Source: Tessaracoccus aquimaris
GTDB taxonomy: Bacteria; Actinomycetota; Actinomycetes; Propionibacteriales; Propionibacteriaceae
DNA length: 64,000 bases
Assembly: GCF_001997345.1 (NCBI RefSeq)
Contig: NZ_CP019606.1
Span: forward strand, 2,604,001-2,668,000
Reading direction: 5' to 3'
Made by a program: the position numbers and the translations under genes. This document shows positions 49,489 through 58,288 of this stretch, one piece after another (within the stretch, counting starts at the first letter, position 1; every line of letters starts with the position of its first letter). The notes under the pieces are model-generated. The model saw nothing but the letters and a program-made list of their open reading frames with translations. It was not told the DNA's origin and did no database searches.

Positions 49489-51113
49489 GGCGCCTGCTCG
49501 GCGAACTGCTCGCCGCGATCCCGAAGGGCCGCGGCCGGCTGATCCTCGCCATCGCGATGGCCTCGCTGGCTTCGGCGTCCTCGGTGGCGCTGATGGGCGT
49601 GTCCGCGTGGCTGATCTCCTTCGCGGCGATGGCTCCCCCGGTGCTCTACCTACAGCCCGCCGCCGTCGGGGTGCGCGCCTTCGGCATCTCGCGGGGCGTG
49701 TTCCGCTACGCGGAGCGCATCTTCGGCCACGAGGTGGCGCTCCGGATGCAGGGCGCGCTGCGGGTCAGGGTCTTCGACAAACTCGCGGGCACCACGCTGA
49801 TCGGCAGGCGCCGAGGCGACCTGCTGACCCGGGTCGTCGCCGACGTCAACGCGGTGCAGGACCTGGTCGTGCGAGTGGTGATCCCCTTCGTGTCGGCGTC
49901 TGTCGTGGTCCTCGGCACCACCGTGATGCTCGCCGTGTTCAACCTGCCATCGGCGCTGGCGCTGTTCGCGACGGCAGCGCTCGCGGGCGTCGTCCTTCCG
50001 TGGTGGACGCAGCGGATGAGCCTGGCCGCCGACGTGGCAGCGGTCCCGACGCGCGGGAGGCTGGGCGACGGCGTCCGCGAGTTGGCGCTGACGTCGACCG
50101 ATCTGGTCGCGTATGGGGCGGACGGCGCGGAACTTGACCGGTTGCTGGCGATCGACGACGAACTGCGGGCGCAGGAGGCGCGCGGCGCGTGGGTGCGCGG
50201 CATCGCCACCGGCGGTCAGTTGGTCGCCTCGGGGGTCGCGGTCGCGTTGGCAATGTACTTCGGCACCTCCGCGGTCGCGGCGGGCGACCTCGACCCACGC
50301 TTCCTCGCGGTGCTAGCGCTGACCCCGTTGGCGATGCACGAGGTGCTCGGCACCTTCGCGCAGGCCGCGCAGACCTACACGCGGGCCCGCTCCGCCCTCG
50401 ACCGCCTGACGGAGGTGATCGACGCGACGCCGGTCGGGACCGGCGACGTCACCGACGGCGACGCGCCGACTCCGGGGCTGCGGTTCGACGACGCGACGGT
50501 CGGCTGGCCCGGCTCGGGTCCCGTCCTGGCGGGCGTGGACCTGACGGTGGCGCCAGGTGAGCGGGTGGCGTTGGTCGGGCCGTCCGGGATCGGGAAGACC
50601 ACCATCGCGGCGACGGCGCTCGGGCTCATCCCCGCCATGGGCGGCCGGATCAGCCGCGGCGGCCGCGTCGGATACCTGGAACAGGACGCCCACATCTTCG
50701 CCACGACGGTCGCCGAGAACGTGAGGATCGGCGACCGGGACGCCACCGACGAGGACATCGTCAACGCGCTGCGCGAGGCCGGCCTGGACCTCGCTCCGCA
50801 ACGGCTGATCGGCGAGGAGGGCACGACGCTCTCGGGCGGTGAGAGGCGCCGCCTCGCGGTGTCGCGCCTGCTGGTGGGCGAGCGTCAACTCATCATCCTG
50901 GACGAGCCGACCGAGCACCTCGACCGCGAGACGGCCGACGCGCTGATGGCCGATGTCTGGGCCGCGTTCGACGGTGACCCGGTGCTCGTGATCACGCACG
51001 ACCCCGAGGTGATGGCCGCCTGCGACCGGGTGGTGACGGTGGAGGGGCCCGACCTCAGGAGGGGCCCCTCGACGTCATCGTCCCGTGCTGGGGAGCCCGG
51101 GGCGACCACCTGA
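49485..51113 (+). CDS. cydC: CydC, ABC transporter subunit for cytochrome bd assembly
   Basis: The 542-residue protein has six N-terminal helices (AIAMASLASASSVALMGVSAWL; VVIPFVSASVVVLGTTVML and others), the CydC-typical AFGISRGVFRYAERIFGHE segment, and an ATPase domain with Walker A GPSGIGKTT, signature LSGGERRRLAVSRLL and Walker B LIILDEPTEHLD. It dimerises with CydD, whose stop overlaps its ATG by 3 bases. The last 39 bases overlap the convergent lyase gene, so the C-terminal GPSTSSSRAGEPGATT is probably dispensable. Confidence 0.94.
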   Translation: MRRLLGELLAAIPKGRGRLILAIAMASLASASSVALMGVSAWLISFAAMAPPVLYLQPAAVGVRAFGISRGVFRYAERIFGHEVALRMQGALRVRVFDKLAGTTLIGRRRGDLLTRVVADVNAVQDLVVRVVIPFVSASVVVLGTTVMLAVFNLPSALALFATAALAGVVLPWWTQRMSLAADVAAVPTRGRLGDGVRELALTSTDLVAYGADGAELDRLLAIDDELRAQEARGAWVRGIATGGQLVASGVAVALAMYFGTSAVAAGDLDPRFLAVLALTPLAMHEVLGTFAQAAQTYTRARSALDRLTEVIDATPVGTGDVTDGDAPTPGLRFDDATVGWPGSGPVLAGVDLTVAPGERVALVGPSGIGKTTIAATALGLIPAMGGRISRGGRVGYLEQDAHIFATTVAENVRIGDRDATDEDIVNALREAGLDLAPQRLIGEEGTTLSGGERRRLAVSRLLVGERQLIILDEPTEHLDRETADALMADVWAAFDGDPVLVITHDPEVMAACDRVVTVEGPDLRRGPSTSSSRAGEPGATT

Positions 51114-53987
51114 GTCCGGACGACCAGGGGTCCTCGTCGGCGTGGTGGACGTCGGCCTGACCGTTGGCCGCGAGGTGGGACTGGGCGAGGCGCTCGGCGC
51201 AGCGGTCGGCGTCGGCCCGGCCGTCGGACGCGGGGTCGTGGTCGGGGTGGGGGTCGCCGTGGGCGACGCCGAGGGCGACGGGGAGGTCGTCGGATCCGGT
51301 GATGGGGACGTGGTCGGTTCAGGCGACGGCGACTCAGACGGCTGGGGGTCCTCGACCTTGCGGAACACGAAGTCGACGTTCACGACCGCGTCGCCGATCA
51401 CTCCGGACGCATTCGCGGGAACCTCTGTGAGCACGTGGCCCTCGATGTCGACCTGGGTGGCCGAGTAGGGGTCCCCCAGCGCGCCGACGATCGAATAGCC
51501 CGGCGCCAGTACGACGCCCTCGGTGTCGAGATAGCGGACGATGACCGGCTCGGCCGTCGGCGCACTGGCGAACGTGATCCGGTGTTCGGCGCCCGGCGTG
51601 GCCGCGGTCGCGCACCGGATGGTCAGGGGCGACTCGCTCACGACGGTGATCGTCGGGTCCTGCTCGATGATCCGCCCCGTGGCATCCAGCGGGGTGGCGA
51701 CCTGCAGGTTCGCGGCGTTCTTGGTCGGGTTCGAGACGACGAGTTCGATGACCTGGGCGCCCGCGGCCCGCCTGGTTACCGCCTGGGTCCGACGCAGGGC
51801 GATAGCCGCCGGGGCGTCGACGCTCCACCCGTCGTAGTCGCCAGCGGCGAAGTAGTGCGCGAGCCTCGTGTTCCCGTCCGCCGTCTCGACGACGTGCGCG
51901 GAGTCGGCCCTCGAGACGAGAACGCCGTTCGACTCTGCCTCGGACGAGGTCCGCTCCGCCGAGGCCAGCGGAAGGATCTCGTAGGCGTAACTGTCTCCCG
52001 CGTTGTGGTGGAGGTACTCGACACGGACGTAGTCCCGGGCGAGTGGCGTGGTGCTGCCGCCCGTGTCGGCGCCGCTGTTGATCGCCTGCCAGGTGCCGGT
52101 TCGTTCCTCGGAGGCGATGCTGAAGGGCTGCGGTGCGCCGGCCGCGATCCCGAGCGAGACGTAGCCGGCGTGGCCGTCGATCAGCGCCCACGTCGCCTGC
52201 TGCGCCACCGGGGCCGCCGGAGCTTCGACGCCGTTGAGCGTCACCTTCGGCAGGCTTCCCTTGGCGTATCCGCGGTTCTCGAGGACGGTGCGGGTCAGCG
52301 TGCCGGAGGTGTCCGTGATCTCCGAGCCGACGCAGACGACCCGGTCCTCCAGATAGAACCAGGACTTCTTGGCGGTGAGGGTGCCTGTCGCGTTGACCAG
52401 ATCCATCGCGGTCGTGCCGACGCTGCCGCCCGCCGTCACGCCACCGGCGTAGGTGTTGGGCGCGCCGGGGATGCCGGTGCCGTCGGCAAGCCCCGAGGCA
52501 CGGACGGCGGAGTTGGCCGTGATGCCCGGCAGCGCGTACGGATCGACGGTCGGCCAGAAGTCGTCGGAGAACTGCGCGGAGTCGCGCCGGTGGTACAGGA
52601 ACATCATCCCGTCGCCCTGGTACCAGCCGAGGTTGTTCTCCTTGTTGCCCCATTCGTAGCGGCCGATGCGCGTGGATGAGGTGTTCACCGCGACGGCCCA
52701 GTCGGGCCGATGATGCACCATCCGTTCCTGGGCCACCGTGCTCACGGTTGCGACCAAGGGCGCCGCCGCCTCCGTGGCGTCGTCGACGAGCACCTCGAGG
52801 AGCCGGGCGGACGCCGCGAGCTTCTGGGAGTTGGTCGCGGCGCTCTGATCGGTCATCCGGGTCAGCCAACCCTTGACGACGCTGCGCCACTGGGCGGCCT
52901 GGGCCTGCGGTGCCGACGCGCCAAGGACCAGCACCGCGTGGGCGATCGCGAAGCCTGAGTTGTAGTCGCGCTCACGTTCGCGGGAGACGGCCCGGCCGCG
53001 CACCGTGTCCATGGTTCGTCCGTCCCACTGGAAGGGGGCGAAGGACTTCATCACGGCCTCGTGCAGGTTGCCCAACTGGGGGTCCGTGACGGCCCACGTG
53101 CTCCCGCCGAGCATCGCGAGGGCCTCACCGACGGCCGCCACCGCGACGGCGCCGTAGGTGCCGACGTATGGGAGCTTGGCGTGCTGGATGAACGAGCCGT
53201 CCGAGTAGAAGCCGTCCCCGGAGGTGACCCGGGCGAAGAGGCTGTCCTTGCCCGCCCCCTTGGTGTCGGACAGTGCGTCGCGGCCGAGCAGGATGTCGGC
53301 CGGGGACTTGGCGAGCAGCCCTCGTTCGATACACGCCAGCGCCTTGTCTGCGCGGTTGGCTCCCGTCTCCTTCAAGGTCGGGATGGTGGTTCGGATGTTG
53401 GGATCCGGCGCGAAGAACCGGATGGCGTTCACCAGGCTCGTCACAAGGTCGGCAGCCACCTGATCGCCGAGCAGCACCAGGGTGTCGCCCAGTTGACGGG
53501 GCAGCCCGACCTCCCAGAACCACCAGTTGCCCGGCCTGTTCCTGCCTGCCCGGTACACCGATGCGATGAACCCGAGGGCCCCGATGAGATCGGTGAGCAG
53601 CGAGGCGCTGCCATGGTGCTTGGACGCCGGTGCGGCCCAGGCGACGGCCAGCGCGGTGACCTGGTTCGCCGTGACACCGAGATTTCCCACCTCGGCTGTT
53701 GTCGAGACCGCATTGAGCGGCAGGTTCGACCAGAGGTGCTTCCGGCCCGCAGTGCGCGTGAAGGTGGCGATCAGGTCGTCCGCAGCCGCGTCGAGCGTCG
53801 CACGCTTCTCGGCAAGTCCCGCGTGGCTGGCGGCTACCTCGCCGCCGGTCAGGAAGTCCCGACGCCTGCGGATCAGTTCCGCGTACTCGTCCTCGGCCGC
53901 GGCGGGCAACGAGGTGCAAACGGTCGCGGCGGCGATGGTCGCCGACCCTGCGAGGAAAGTTCGCCTCTTGAGAGAAAAGGTGCCCAT
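51075..53987 (-). CDS. Tat-exported family 8 polysaccharide lyase (hyaluronate/chondroitin/xanthan-lyase-like) with MucBP domain
   Basis: The 970-residue protein starts MGTFSLKRRTFLAGSATIAA, a twin-arginine signal, with cleavage likely after PAAA. It carries an alpha-toroid catalytic domain (about 35-400) and a beta-sandwich domain. The motif RYEWGNKENNLGWYQGDG near residues 445-463 and the upstream MVHHRPDWAVAVNTSS are characteristic of PL8. Near 810-880 a MucBP-like repeat (VIVRYLDTEGVVLAPGYSI) follows, then a Pro/Ser/Thr-rich stalk ending in GLPSTGR and a stop: an LPXTG motif with no hydrophobic anchor. ATG 53987 has AAAGGAG. It should cut host or plant acidic polysaccharides outside the cell. 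Confidence 0.92.
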   Translation of the reverse strand: MGTFSLKRRTFLAGSATIAAATVCTSLPAAAEDEYAELIRRRRDFLTGGEVAASHAGLAEKRATLDAAADDLIATFTRTAGRKHLWSNLPLNAVSTTAEVGNLGVTANQVTALAVAWAAPASKHHGSASLLTDLIGALGFIASVYRAGRNRPGNWWFWEVGLPRQLGDTLVLLGDQVAADLVTSLVNAIRFFAPDPNIRTTIPTLKETGANRADKALACIERGLLAKSPADILLGRDALSDTKGAGKDSLFARVTSGDGFYSDGSFIQHAKLPYVGTYGAVAVAAVGEALAMLGGSTWAVTDPQLGNLHEAVMKSFAPFQWDGRTMDTVRGRAVSRERERDYNSGFAIAHAVLVLGASAPQAQAAQWRSVVKGWLTRMTDQSAATNSQKLAASARLLEVLVDDATEAAAPLVATVSTVAQERMVHHRPDWAVAVNTSSTRIGRYEWGNKENNLGWYQGDGMMFLYHRRDSAQFSDDFWPTVDPYALPGITANSAVRASGLADGTGIPGAPNTYAGGVTAGGSVGTTAMDLVNATGTLTAKKSWFYLEDRVVCVGSEITDTSGTLTRTVLENRGYAKGSLPKVTLNGVEAPAAPVAQQATWALIDGHAGYVSLGIAAGAPQPFSIASEERTGTWQAINSGADTGGSTTPLARDYVRVEYLHHNAGDSYAYEILPLASAERTSSEAESNGVLVSRADSAHVVETADGNTRLAHYFAAGDYDGWSVDAPAAIALRRTQAVTRRAAGAQVIELVVSNPTKNAANLQVATPLDATGRIIEQDPTITVVSESPLTIRCATAATPGAEHRITFASAPTAEPVIVRYLDTEGVVLAPGYSIVGALGDPYSATQVDIEGHVLTEVPANASGVIGDAVVNVDFVFRKVEDPQPSESPSPEPTTSPSPDPTTSPSPSASPTATPTPTTTPRPTAGPTPTAAPSASPSPTSRPTVRPTSTTPTRTPGRPDSGGRPGLPSTGR

Positions 53988-54014
53988 GTCTACTCCTTTG
54001 AACCCATGGGAATG

Positions 54015-54043
54015 CATGTTCGACAGACACATCTGCGAACATG
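54015..54043. promoter_or_regulatory. Dyad upstream of the polysaccharide lyase
   Basis: Perfect 8-bp arms CATGTTCG / CGAACATG with a 13-base spacer lie 28 bases before the lyase ATG, a likely regulator site or leader stem. The rest of the 257-base divergent gap shows nothing else except the -10 box at 54233. Confidence 0.4.
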
Positions 54044-54232
54044 AGCGCGCACGCCCCCACGGGAACGCCTCGCTCGACACAACGGGTGCCACGCAGACAG
54101 TAAGGTCTCCCGACTGGAGTCGACACCCCTTCACGGCAGCAAACGCACAAACTCAAACATGGACACGCGGGACATTCCCCCTTGTGGGCTAGGTGGTTGG
54201 GATGTCGGCATCGACGGTGAGACGCGAGCGGA

Positions 54233-54238
54233 TAGAGT
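54233..54238 (+). promoter_or_regulatory. -10 box (TAGAGT) for leaderless glycosyltransferase mRNA
   Basis: TAGAGT ends 6 bases before the GTG at 54245; TCGACG at 54211 is a possible -35 with a 16-base spacer. Confidence 0.45.
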
Positions 54239-54244
54239 GTCGGG

Positions 54245-55534
54245 GTGATCCAAGAAGCCGGCGCAGCGCGACCACTTCGTGTGGCGCAGTTCACCGACAA
54301 CTACGGTCCAGGCAGCAACGGCCTGATGTTCGCCGTCCAGCAGCTCGAGGGGAACCTGCTCGACGCGGGCGACGAGGTCATCGTCGTGGCCCCGGCCGCG
54401 AAGGGCCCCAACCCGCACCACGGCCGCGAGGGTCGCAGGGAGATCCGGCTGCCGTCGGTGAAGGTTCCGAAGATGCCGACGCGAGTCGCGAGCGGTCGCC
54501 ACTTCGATCGGACCATCGACCAGATCGCCGAACTGCGCCCCGACGTCATCCACGTGCACGGCTTCGGAACGGTCGGCGCGCTCGGCACCTGGGCCGCCCG
54601 CCGTCTCGACATCCCGATGCTGCTCACCTGGCACACCGACTTCGACGCATACGCCGATCACTACTCCGCGGTGCTCCCGCTGCTCACGGGCGTCGTGCGG
54701 GCCTTCGCCCGGCTGACAAAGGGCGAGGTCGTCGACTCGGAGGATCTCCGCCTCGCGGAGGTCCGCTACGAGGACCGCGGCAGGTCGACCGCGCTGCTGC
54801 TCGGGCTGTGCCAGAAGATGCTCGAGACCGCCGACGTCGTCACGACCCCGTCACCGAAGACGGCGACCAGGTGTCGCCTGATCAGCACCAACGCGAACAT
54901 CCGCGTCGTGCCCAACGGCGTCGACCCGCTGCCCCCAGGCCCTCCGCCGTTCCCGCATCCCGACGGCCCGTTGGTGCTCTACGCGGGCAGGATCGCGCCG
55001 GAGAAGGGCATCCCGCTGCTCGCCGACGCGTTCGCGCTGGTCCACGCGCAGCGACCCGACGCGCGGCTGTGCGTGGTCGGCGACTGGGAGCGTTACTCCC
55101 ACATCAAGAAGGTGCTCTCAGCAGGTCGCGACGCGGGACGCATCATCCTGCCGGGCGAGCAGAAGCGCGACGCGCTCGGCGCCTACTACGGCATGGCCGA
55201 CGTGTTCGCGTTCCCCAGCCTGACCGACACCCAGGCGCTCGTGCTGCACGAGGCGGCACTCGCGGGGCTGCCGATCGTCTCCGTCGACCACGAACTGCAG
55301 TTGGTGATTGAGCCGGGCGTCAACGGGGAGATCACCCGCCCGACCGCAGCATCGCTGGCCGCCGGCCTGCTGCGCACGCTCGACCGACTGGACGACACGG
55401 CGTGGCGGGAGAGCGCGTCTGCCCGCTCGGTCGAACTGGCGTCGCAGTGGACGATCGCCTCGCAGGCCAGGGCGATGCTCGACATCTACGCGGAACTCGC
55501 CGGGGTCGGAGCCCTCGCCTCCGCTCGCGACTGA
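54245..55534 (+). CDS. GT4-family glycosyltransferase
   Basis: The 429-residue GT-B enzyme has an N-terminal Rossmann domain (RVAQFTDNYGPGSNGLMFAVQQL; DVIHVHGFG; LLTWHTDF) and a C-terminal nucleotide-sugar domain (VLYAGRIAPEKGIPLLADAF; FAFPSLTDTQALVLHEAALAG, containing the EX7E motif). The type resembles mannosyl- and glucosyltransferases that build glycolipids or alpha-glucans. A GTG start sits at the leaderless position. It is monocistronic and convergent with the LacI gene at 55694, with repeat copy C between. Acceptor and donor are unknown. Confidence 0.9.
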   Translation: MIQEAGAARPLRVAQFTDNYGPGSNGLMFAVQQLEGNLLDAGDEVIVVAPAAKGPNPHHGREGRREIRLPSVKVPKMPTRVASGRHFDRTIDQIAELRPDVIHVHGFGTVGALGTWAARRLDIPMLLTWHTDFDAYADHYSAVLPLLTGVVRAFARLTKGEVVDSEDLRLAEVRYEDRGRSTALLLGLCQKMLETADVVTTPSPKTATRCRLISTNANIRVVPNGVDPLPPGPPPFPHPDGPLVLYAGRIAPEKGIPLLADAFALVHAQRPDARLCVVGDWERYSHIKKVLSAGRDAGRIILPGEQKRDALGAYYGMADVFAFPSLTDTQALVLHEAALAGLPIVSVDHELQLVIEPGVNGEITRPTAASLAAGLLRTLDRLDDTAWRESASARSVELASQWTIASQARAMLDIYAELAGVGALASARD

Positions 55535-55589
55535 CCGCGTACCACCTGCGTCTGGGTGCTGATGGGCTGGTGTGCCCGCTCGCACCGTC

Positions 55590-55676
55590 GGCTTGAGCAG
55601 CATCCGTGCCTCGTGGCGCGACACGCCGCGAATAGTTGACGCGGAACCAGACGAGCTCGGATTACTGCTCAACGCC
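55590..55676. repeat. Extragenic inverted repeat, copy C (divergent)
   Basis: Arms GGCTTGAGCAG (55590-55600) and CTGCTCAACGCC (55665-55676) pair with one bulged base and continue through ATCCG/CGGAT and CTCGT/ACGAG. The length (87 bp), the TTGAGCA termini and an inner GACGCGGAACC relate it to copies A and B, but the TTCGAACG core is lost. It again lies between convergent gene ends. Confidence 0.65.
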
Positions 55677-55693
55677 CTACCCGGGCGCCAGCC

Positions 55694-56704
55694 TCAGGCG
55701 AGCGAGGAGTTCCTGACGACCAGGCGGGGCGGCAGGTACTCGACGCCATGCGAGGGGCGACCCTCCATCGCCTCGGCGAGGCGATGGGCGGCGCGACGGC
55801 CGATGTCCTCGAGGTTCATGTCGATGCTGGTCAGGGCGGGGCGGGCGCCGGTGGCGAGGATCGCCCAGTTGTCGTGGCCGACCACCGCGACGTCACGGGG
55901 CACCGACCGCCCCTCGTCGCGCAGCGAGTCGAGCGCGCCGCGGGCGATCTGATCGTTGCCGCACAGCACCCCGTCGACCTGCGGGTGCTGCGTCAGCACG
56001 GTGCGCATGGCGGCGCGTCCCCAGTCCTCCGACCAGGTTCCGAACAGCGCGGCCCCTCCGACCGGGCTCAGCCCCTCCTCTGCGAGCCGGGCGATCGCGC
56101 CGCGGGAGCGCTCCTCGGAGGCGCCGTAGGTGACGTCGCCGCCCAGGATGGCGATGCTGCGCCGCCCGGAGGCGAGCAGGTGTTCGACGCCGATCCGCCC
56201 GGCGCCGACGTTGTCGGAGACGATCGAGCAGTCGTCGGGATCGTCGGACGGCGCATAGGCGTAGACGACGGGCACCTGGATGTCGCCGAGGGATGGCCTG
56301 GTGTCGGGCCGCGCGCCGACGATGATGAGCCCGTCGACCCGGCGCTCCATCAGGACGCCGAGGTGGTAGCGCTCCCGGATCGCGTCTCCGCGCGCGTCGC
56401 ACAGCAGCACCGAGACCTTGTTCAGCCCGAACGCGTCCTCCGCGCCCATCAGCAGCGGGATGGAGAACCGGCCCTCGAGGTCGTGGGTGATCAGGCCGAC
56501 GGTGCCGGTGCGGCCCGTCAGGAGCGACTTCGCGAGCGTGTTCGGGACGAAGCTGAGTTGGTCCGCCGCCGCCACCACCCGCGAGCGGGTCGCCTCACTC
56601 ACGTCGCTGCGGCCGTTCAGCGCCTTCGACGCCGTCGACACGGAGACCTGCGCAAGCTTGGCGACGTCGATGAGGGTCGGCGTCTTCGAATCCGTTTTCG
56701 ACAT
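55694..56704 (-). CDS. LacI-family regulator of the arabinoside locus
   Basis: The 336-residue protein has a LacI helix-turn-helix (TLIDVAKLAQVSVSTASKAL, about 10-29), hinge region NTLAKSLLTGRTG and a sugar-binding-type sensor domain (GTVGLITHDLEGRFSIPLLMG; VVGHDNWAILATGARPALTSID). It is divergent from the ABC/GH127 genes and probably represses them until an arabinose-containing sugar binds. A dyad at 56840 is a candidate operator. The start has GGGGAG upstream. Confidence 0.92.
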   Translation of the reverse strand: MSKTDSKTPTLIDVAKLAQVSVSTASKALNGRSDVSEATRSRVVAAADQLSFVPNTLAKSLLTGRTGTVGLITHDLEGRFSIPLLMGAEDAFGLNKVSVLLCDARGDAIRERYHLGVLMERRVDGLIIVGARPDTRPSLGDIQVPVVYAYAPSDDPDDCSIVSDNVGAGRIGVEHLLASGRRSIAILGGDVTYGASEERSRGAIARLAEEGLSPVGGAALFGTWSEDWGRAAMRTVLTQHPQVDGVLCGNDQIARGALDSLRDEGRSVPRDVAVVGHDNWAILATGARPALTSIDMNLEDIGRRAAHRLAEAMEGRPSHGVEYLPPRLVVRNSSLA

Positions 56705-56803
56705 CTCCCCATCCCGTCCTGCAAATGGCGTCCACCACGCTGCGCGCAGCCTATCGCAGCGACCCTACAGGTTACGGCTGAAAAGGCTAAATGACGAGGC
56801 CTA

Positions 56804-56858
56804 TTGACGTTACGAGTCGGCTCGTGTCAGGATTGTCGCAAACCTTTTCGGAAGGTTT
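56804..56858 (+). promoter_or_regulatory. Promoter and operator region of the arabinoside ABC operon
   Basis: TTGACG and CAGGAT are 18 bases apart, with an ACGAG-n4-CTCGT dyad (56812-56825) between them. Downstream AAACCTT-n5-AAGGTTT (56840-56858) would cover the early transcribed region, where a LacI-type repressor could block elongation. Confidence 0.5.
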
Positions 56859-56925
56859 CGTGAGACGGGTAAGACCCCGCCTTACCCGCAGCATCAACGA
56901 CACCCTCAACGATGAGAGGACCACC

Positions 56926-58227
56926 ATGAAGACTCGTTCGATCGTGGCCGCGGTCGCGGCCATGAGCCTCAGCCTCGGGCTTGCCGCCTGCGGAGGCGGC
57001 GACACGCCAGGCAACAACGGGGGCTCACCGGCGGCGTCCATCCCGGCCGACGGGCTCGACGACGGCACCGAACTGACGATGTGGACCCGCGCCCCACTGG
57101 AGCGCCAGGCAAAGAACGCCGTCGAGGCCTACAACTCGACACACAAGAACCAGGTCAAGCTGGAGATCCTCCCCAACGACGACGTCGAGGGCAAGGTCGG
57201 CGGCGCGATCCAGACCGACACGCTTCCCGACATCCTCGCCGGCGACGTGGTGCGGATCCCCTACTGGGTGCAGCAGGGCGTCTTCGCCGACGTCACCGCC
57301 CAGATCGACGGGCTCGACACCGCCAACCTGCAGAAAGGCCACATCGACGCAGGCACCCTCGACGGCAAGAAGCACACCCTTCCATTCGTGACCGACATCT
57401 CGGTGATGGTCTGGAACAAGGACCTCTACAAGGAGGCGGGCCTCGATCCCGAGAAGGGCCCGGCGACCGTCGACGAGTTCCTGTCGCAGGCAAAGGCCGT
57501 GGCGGGGCTGAACAAGTCCGGCGTCGCGGGCAGCTACCTCGCGGGCCAGTCCGGAGGCGCGCTCGTGTTCACGCTCTTCCCGATGATGTGGGCCAGCGGT
57601 GAGGAGGTCCTCAACGAGGACGGCACCAAGGCAAACGTCGCCTCGGACAACGCCAAGAAGATCTACGCGGCCTACAACGACCTCGCCAAGACCACCAACG
57701 GCTTGGGGGCGGGCTCCAAGGAGGAGACCGGCGCAACGTGGACGGCACCCTTCCAGGAGGGCAAGGTCGGCGTCATGCAGTACCCGTACACCGCGGTGAC
57801 CGGCCTGTTCGACACGGTCGATTTCGAGATCGGCGTCGCGGGCATCCCCGGCGTCGAAGGCAACCAGTCGACCTTCCTGGGCGGCGATGCGCTCGGCATC
57901 TCCAAGAGCTCCAAGAAGGTGGCGCAGGCGTGGAACTTCATGTCGTGGCTGATGTCTGACGAGGCCCAGCAGAAGGTCTTCGCCGACAACAACGACACCG
58001 CCTCCAGCCTCAGCGTGCTCGAGAACGGCTACGCAGACGCCGACGAGCGCACCAAGATCGCCAACGCCACCATCAAGGACGGTCGCGCACCGGTCGCGGT
58101 CAACTTCAACGAGGCGTTCAACGCCGCTGGCTCCAACTGGCAGCTCCTGATCCAGGACGCCGTCTGGGGCGACGGGTCGCAGGTCGACTCGCTCAACGAG
58201 CAGATCACCGCGACGCTCGGCGGCTGA
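56926..58227 (+). CDS. Carbohydrate-binding lipoprotein of ABC importer (family 1)
   Basis: The 433-residue protein has a lipoprotein signal (MKTRSIVAAVAAMSLSLGLAAC, Cys 22), a Gly/Asn-rich linker and a family 1 solute-binding fold (ELTMWTRAPLERQAKNAVEAYN; LPFVTDISVMVWNKDLYKEAGL; FLGGDALGISKSSKKVAQAWNFMSWL). It binds an oligosaccharide for the permeases downstream. The ATG at 56926 has GAGAGGA and begins the signal exactly. Linked GH127 suggests arabinofuranosyl oligosaccharides as ligand. No ATPase gene is present, so a shared MsiK-type ATPase elsewhere probably energises it. Confidence 0.92.
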   Translation: MKTRSIVAAVAAMSLSLGLAACGGGDTPGNNGGSPAASIPADGLDDGTELTMWTRAPLERQAKNAVEAYNSTHKNQVKLEILPNDDVEGKVGGAIQTDTLPDILAGDVVRIPYWVQQGVFADVTAQIDGLDTANLQKGHIDAGTLDGKKHTLPFVTDISVMVWNKDLYKEAGLDPEKGPATVDEFLSQAKAVAGLNKSGVAGSYLAGQSGGALVFTLFPMMWASGEEVLNEDGTKANVASDNAKKIYAAYNDLAKTTNGLGAGSKEETGATWTAPFQEGKVGVMQYPYTAVTGLFDTVDFEIGVAGIPGVEGNQSTFLGGDALGISKSSKKVAQAWNFMSWLMSDEAQQKVFADNNDTASSLSVLENGYADADERTKIANATIKDGRAPVAVNFNEAFNAAGSNWQLLIQDAVWGDGSQVDSLNEQITATLGG

Positions 58228-58236
58228 GCCGCATCG

Positions 58237-58265
58237 GGTCGGCGGGGCGCAACGCCTCGCCGACC
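58237..58265 (+). terminator. Attenuator hairpin after the binding-protein gene
   Basis: A 13-bp stem (ggtcggcggggcg / cgcctcgccgacc, one mismatch) with a CAA loop lies between the binding protein and the first permease, the usual place for differential expression of the binding protein. Confidence 0.65.
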
Positions 58266-58288
58266 TCGCGACGCAAGAGAGGCAACAT

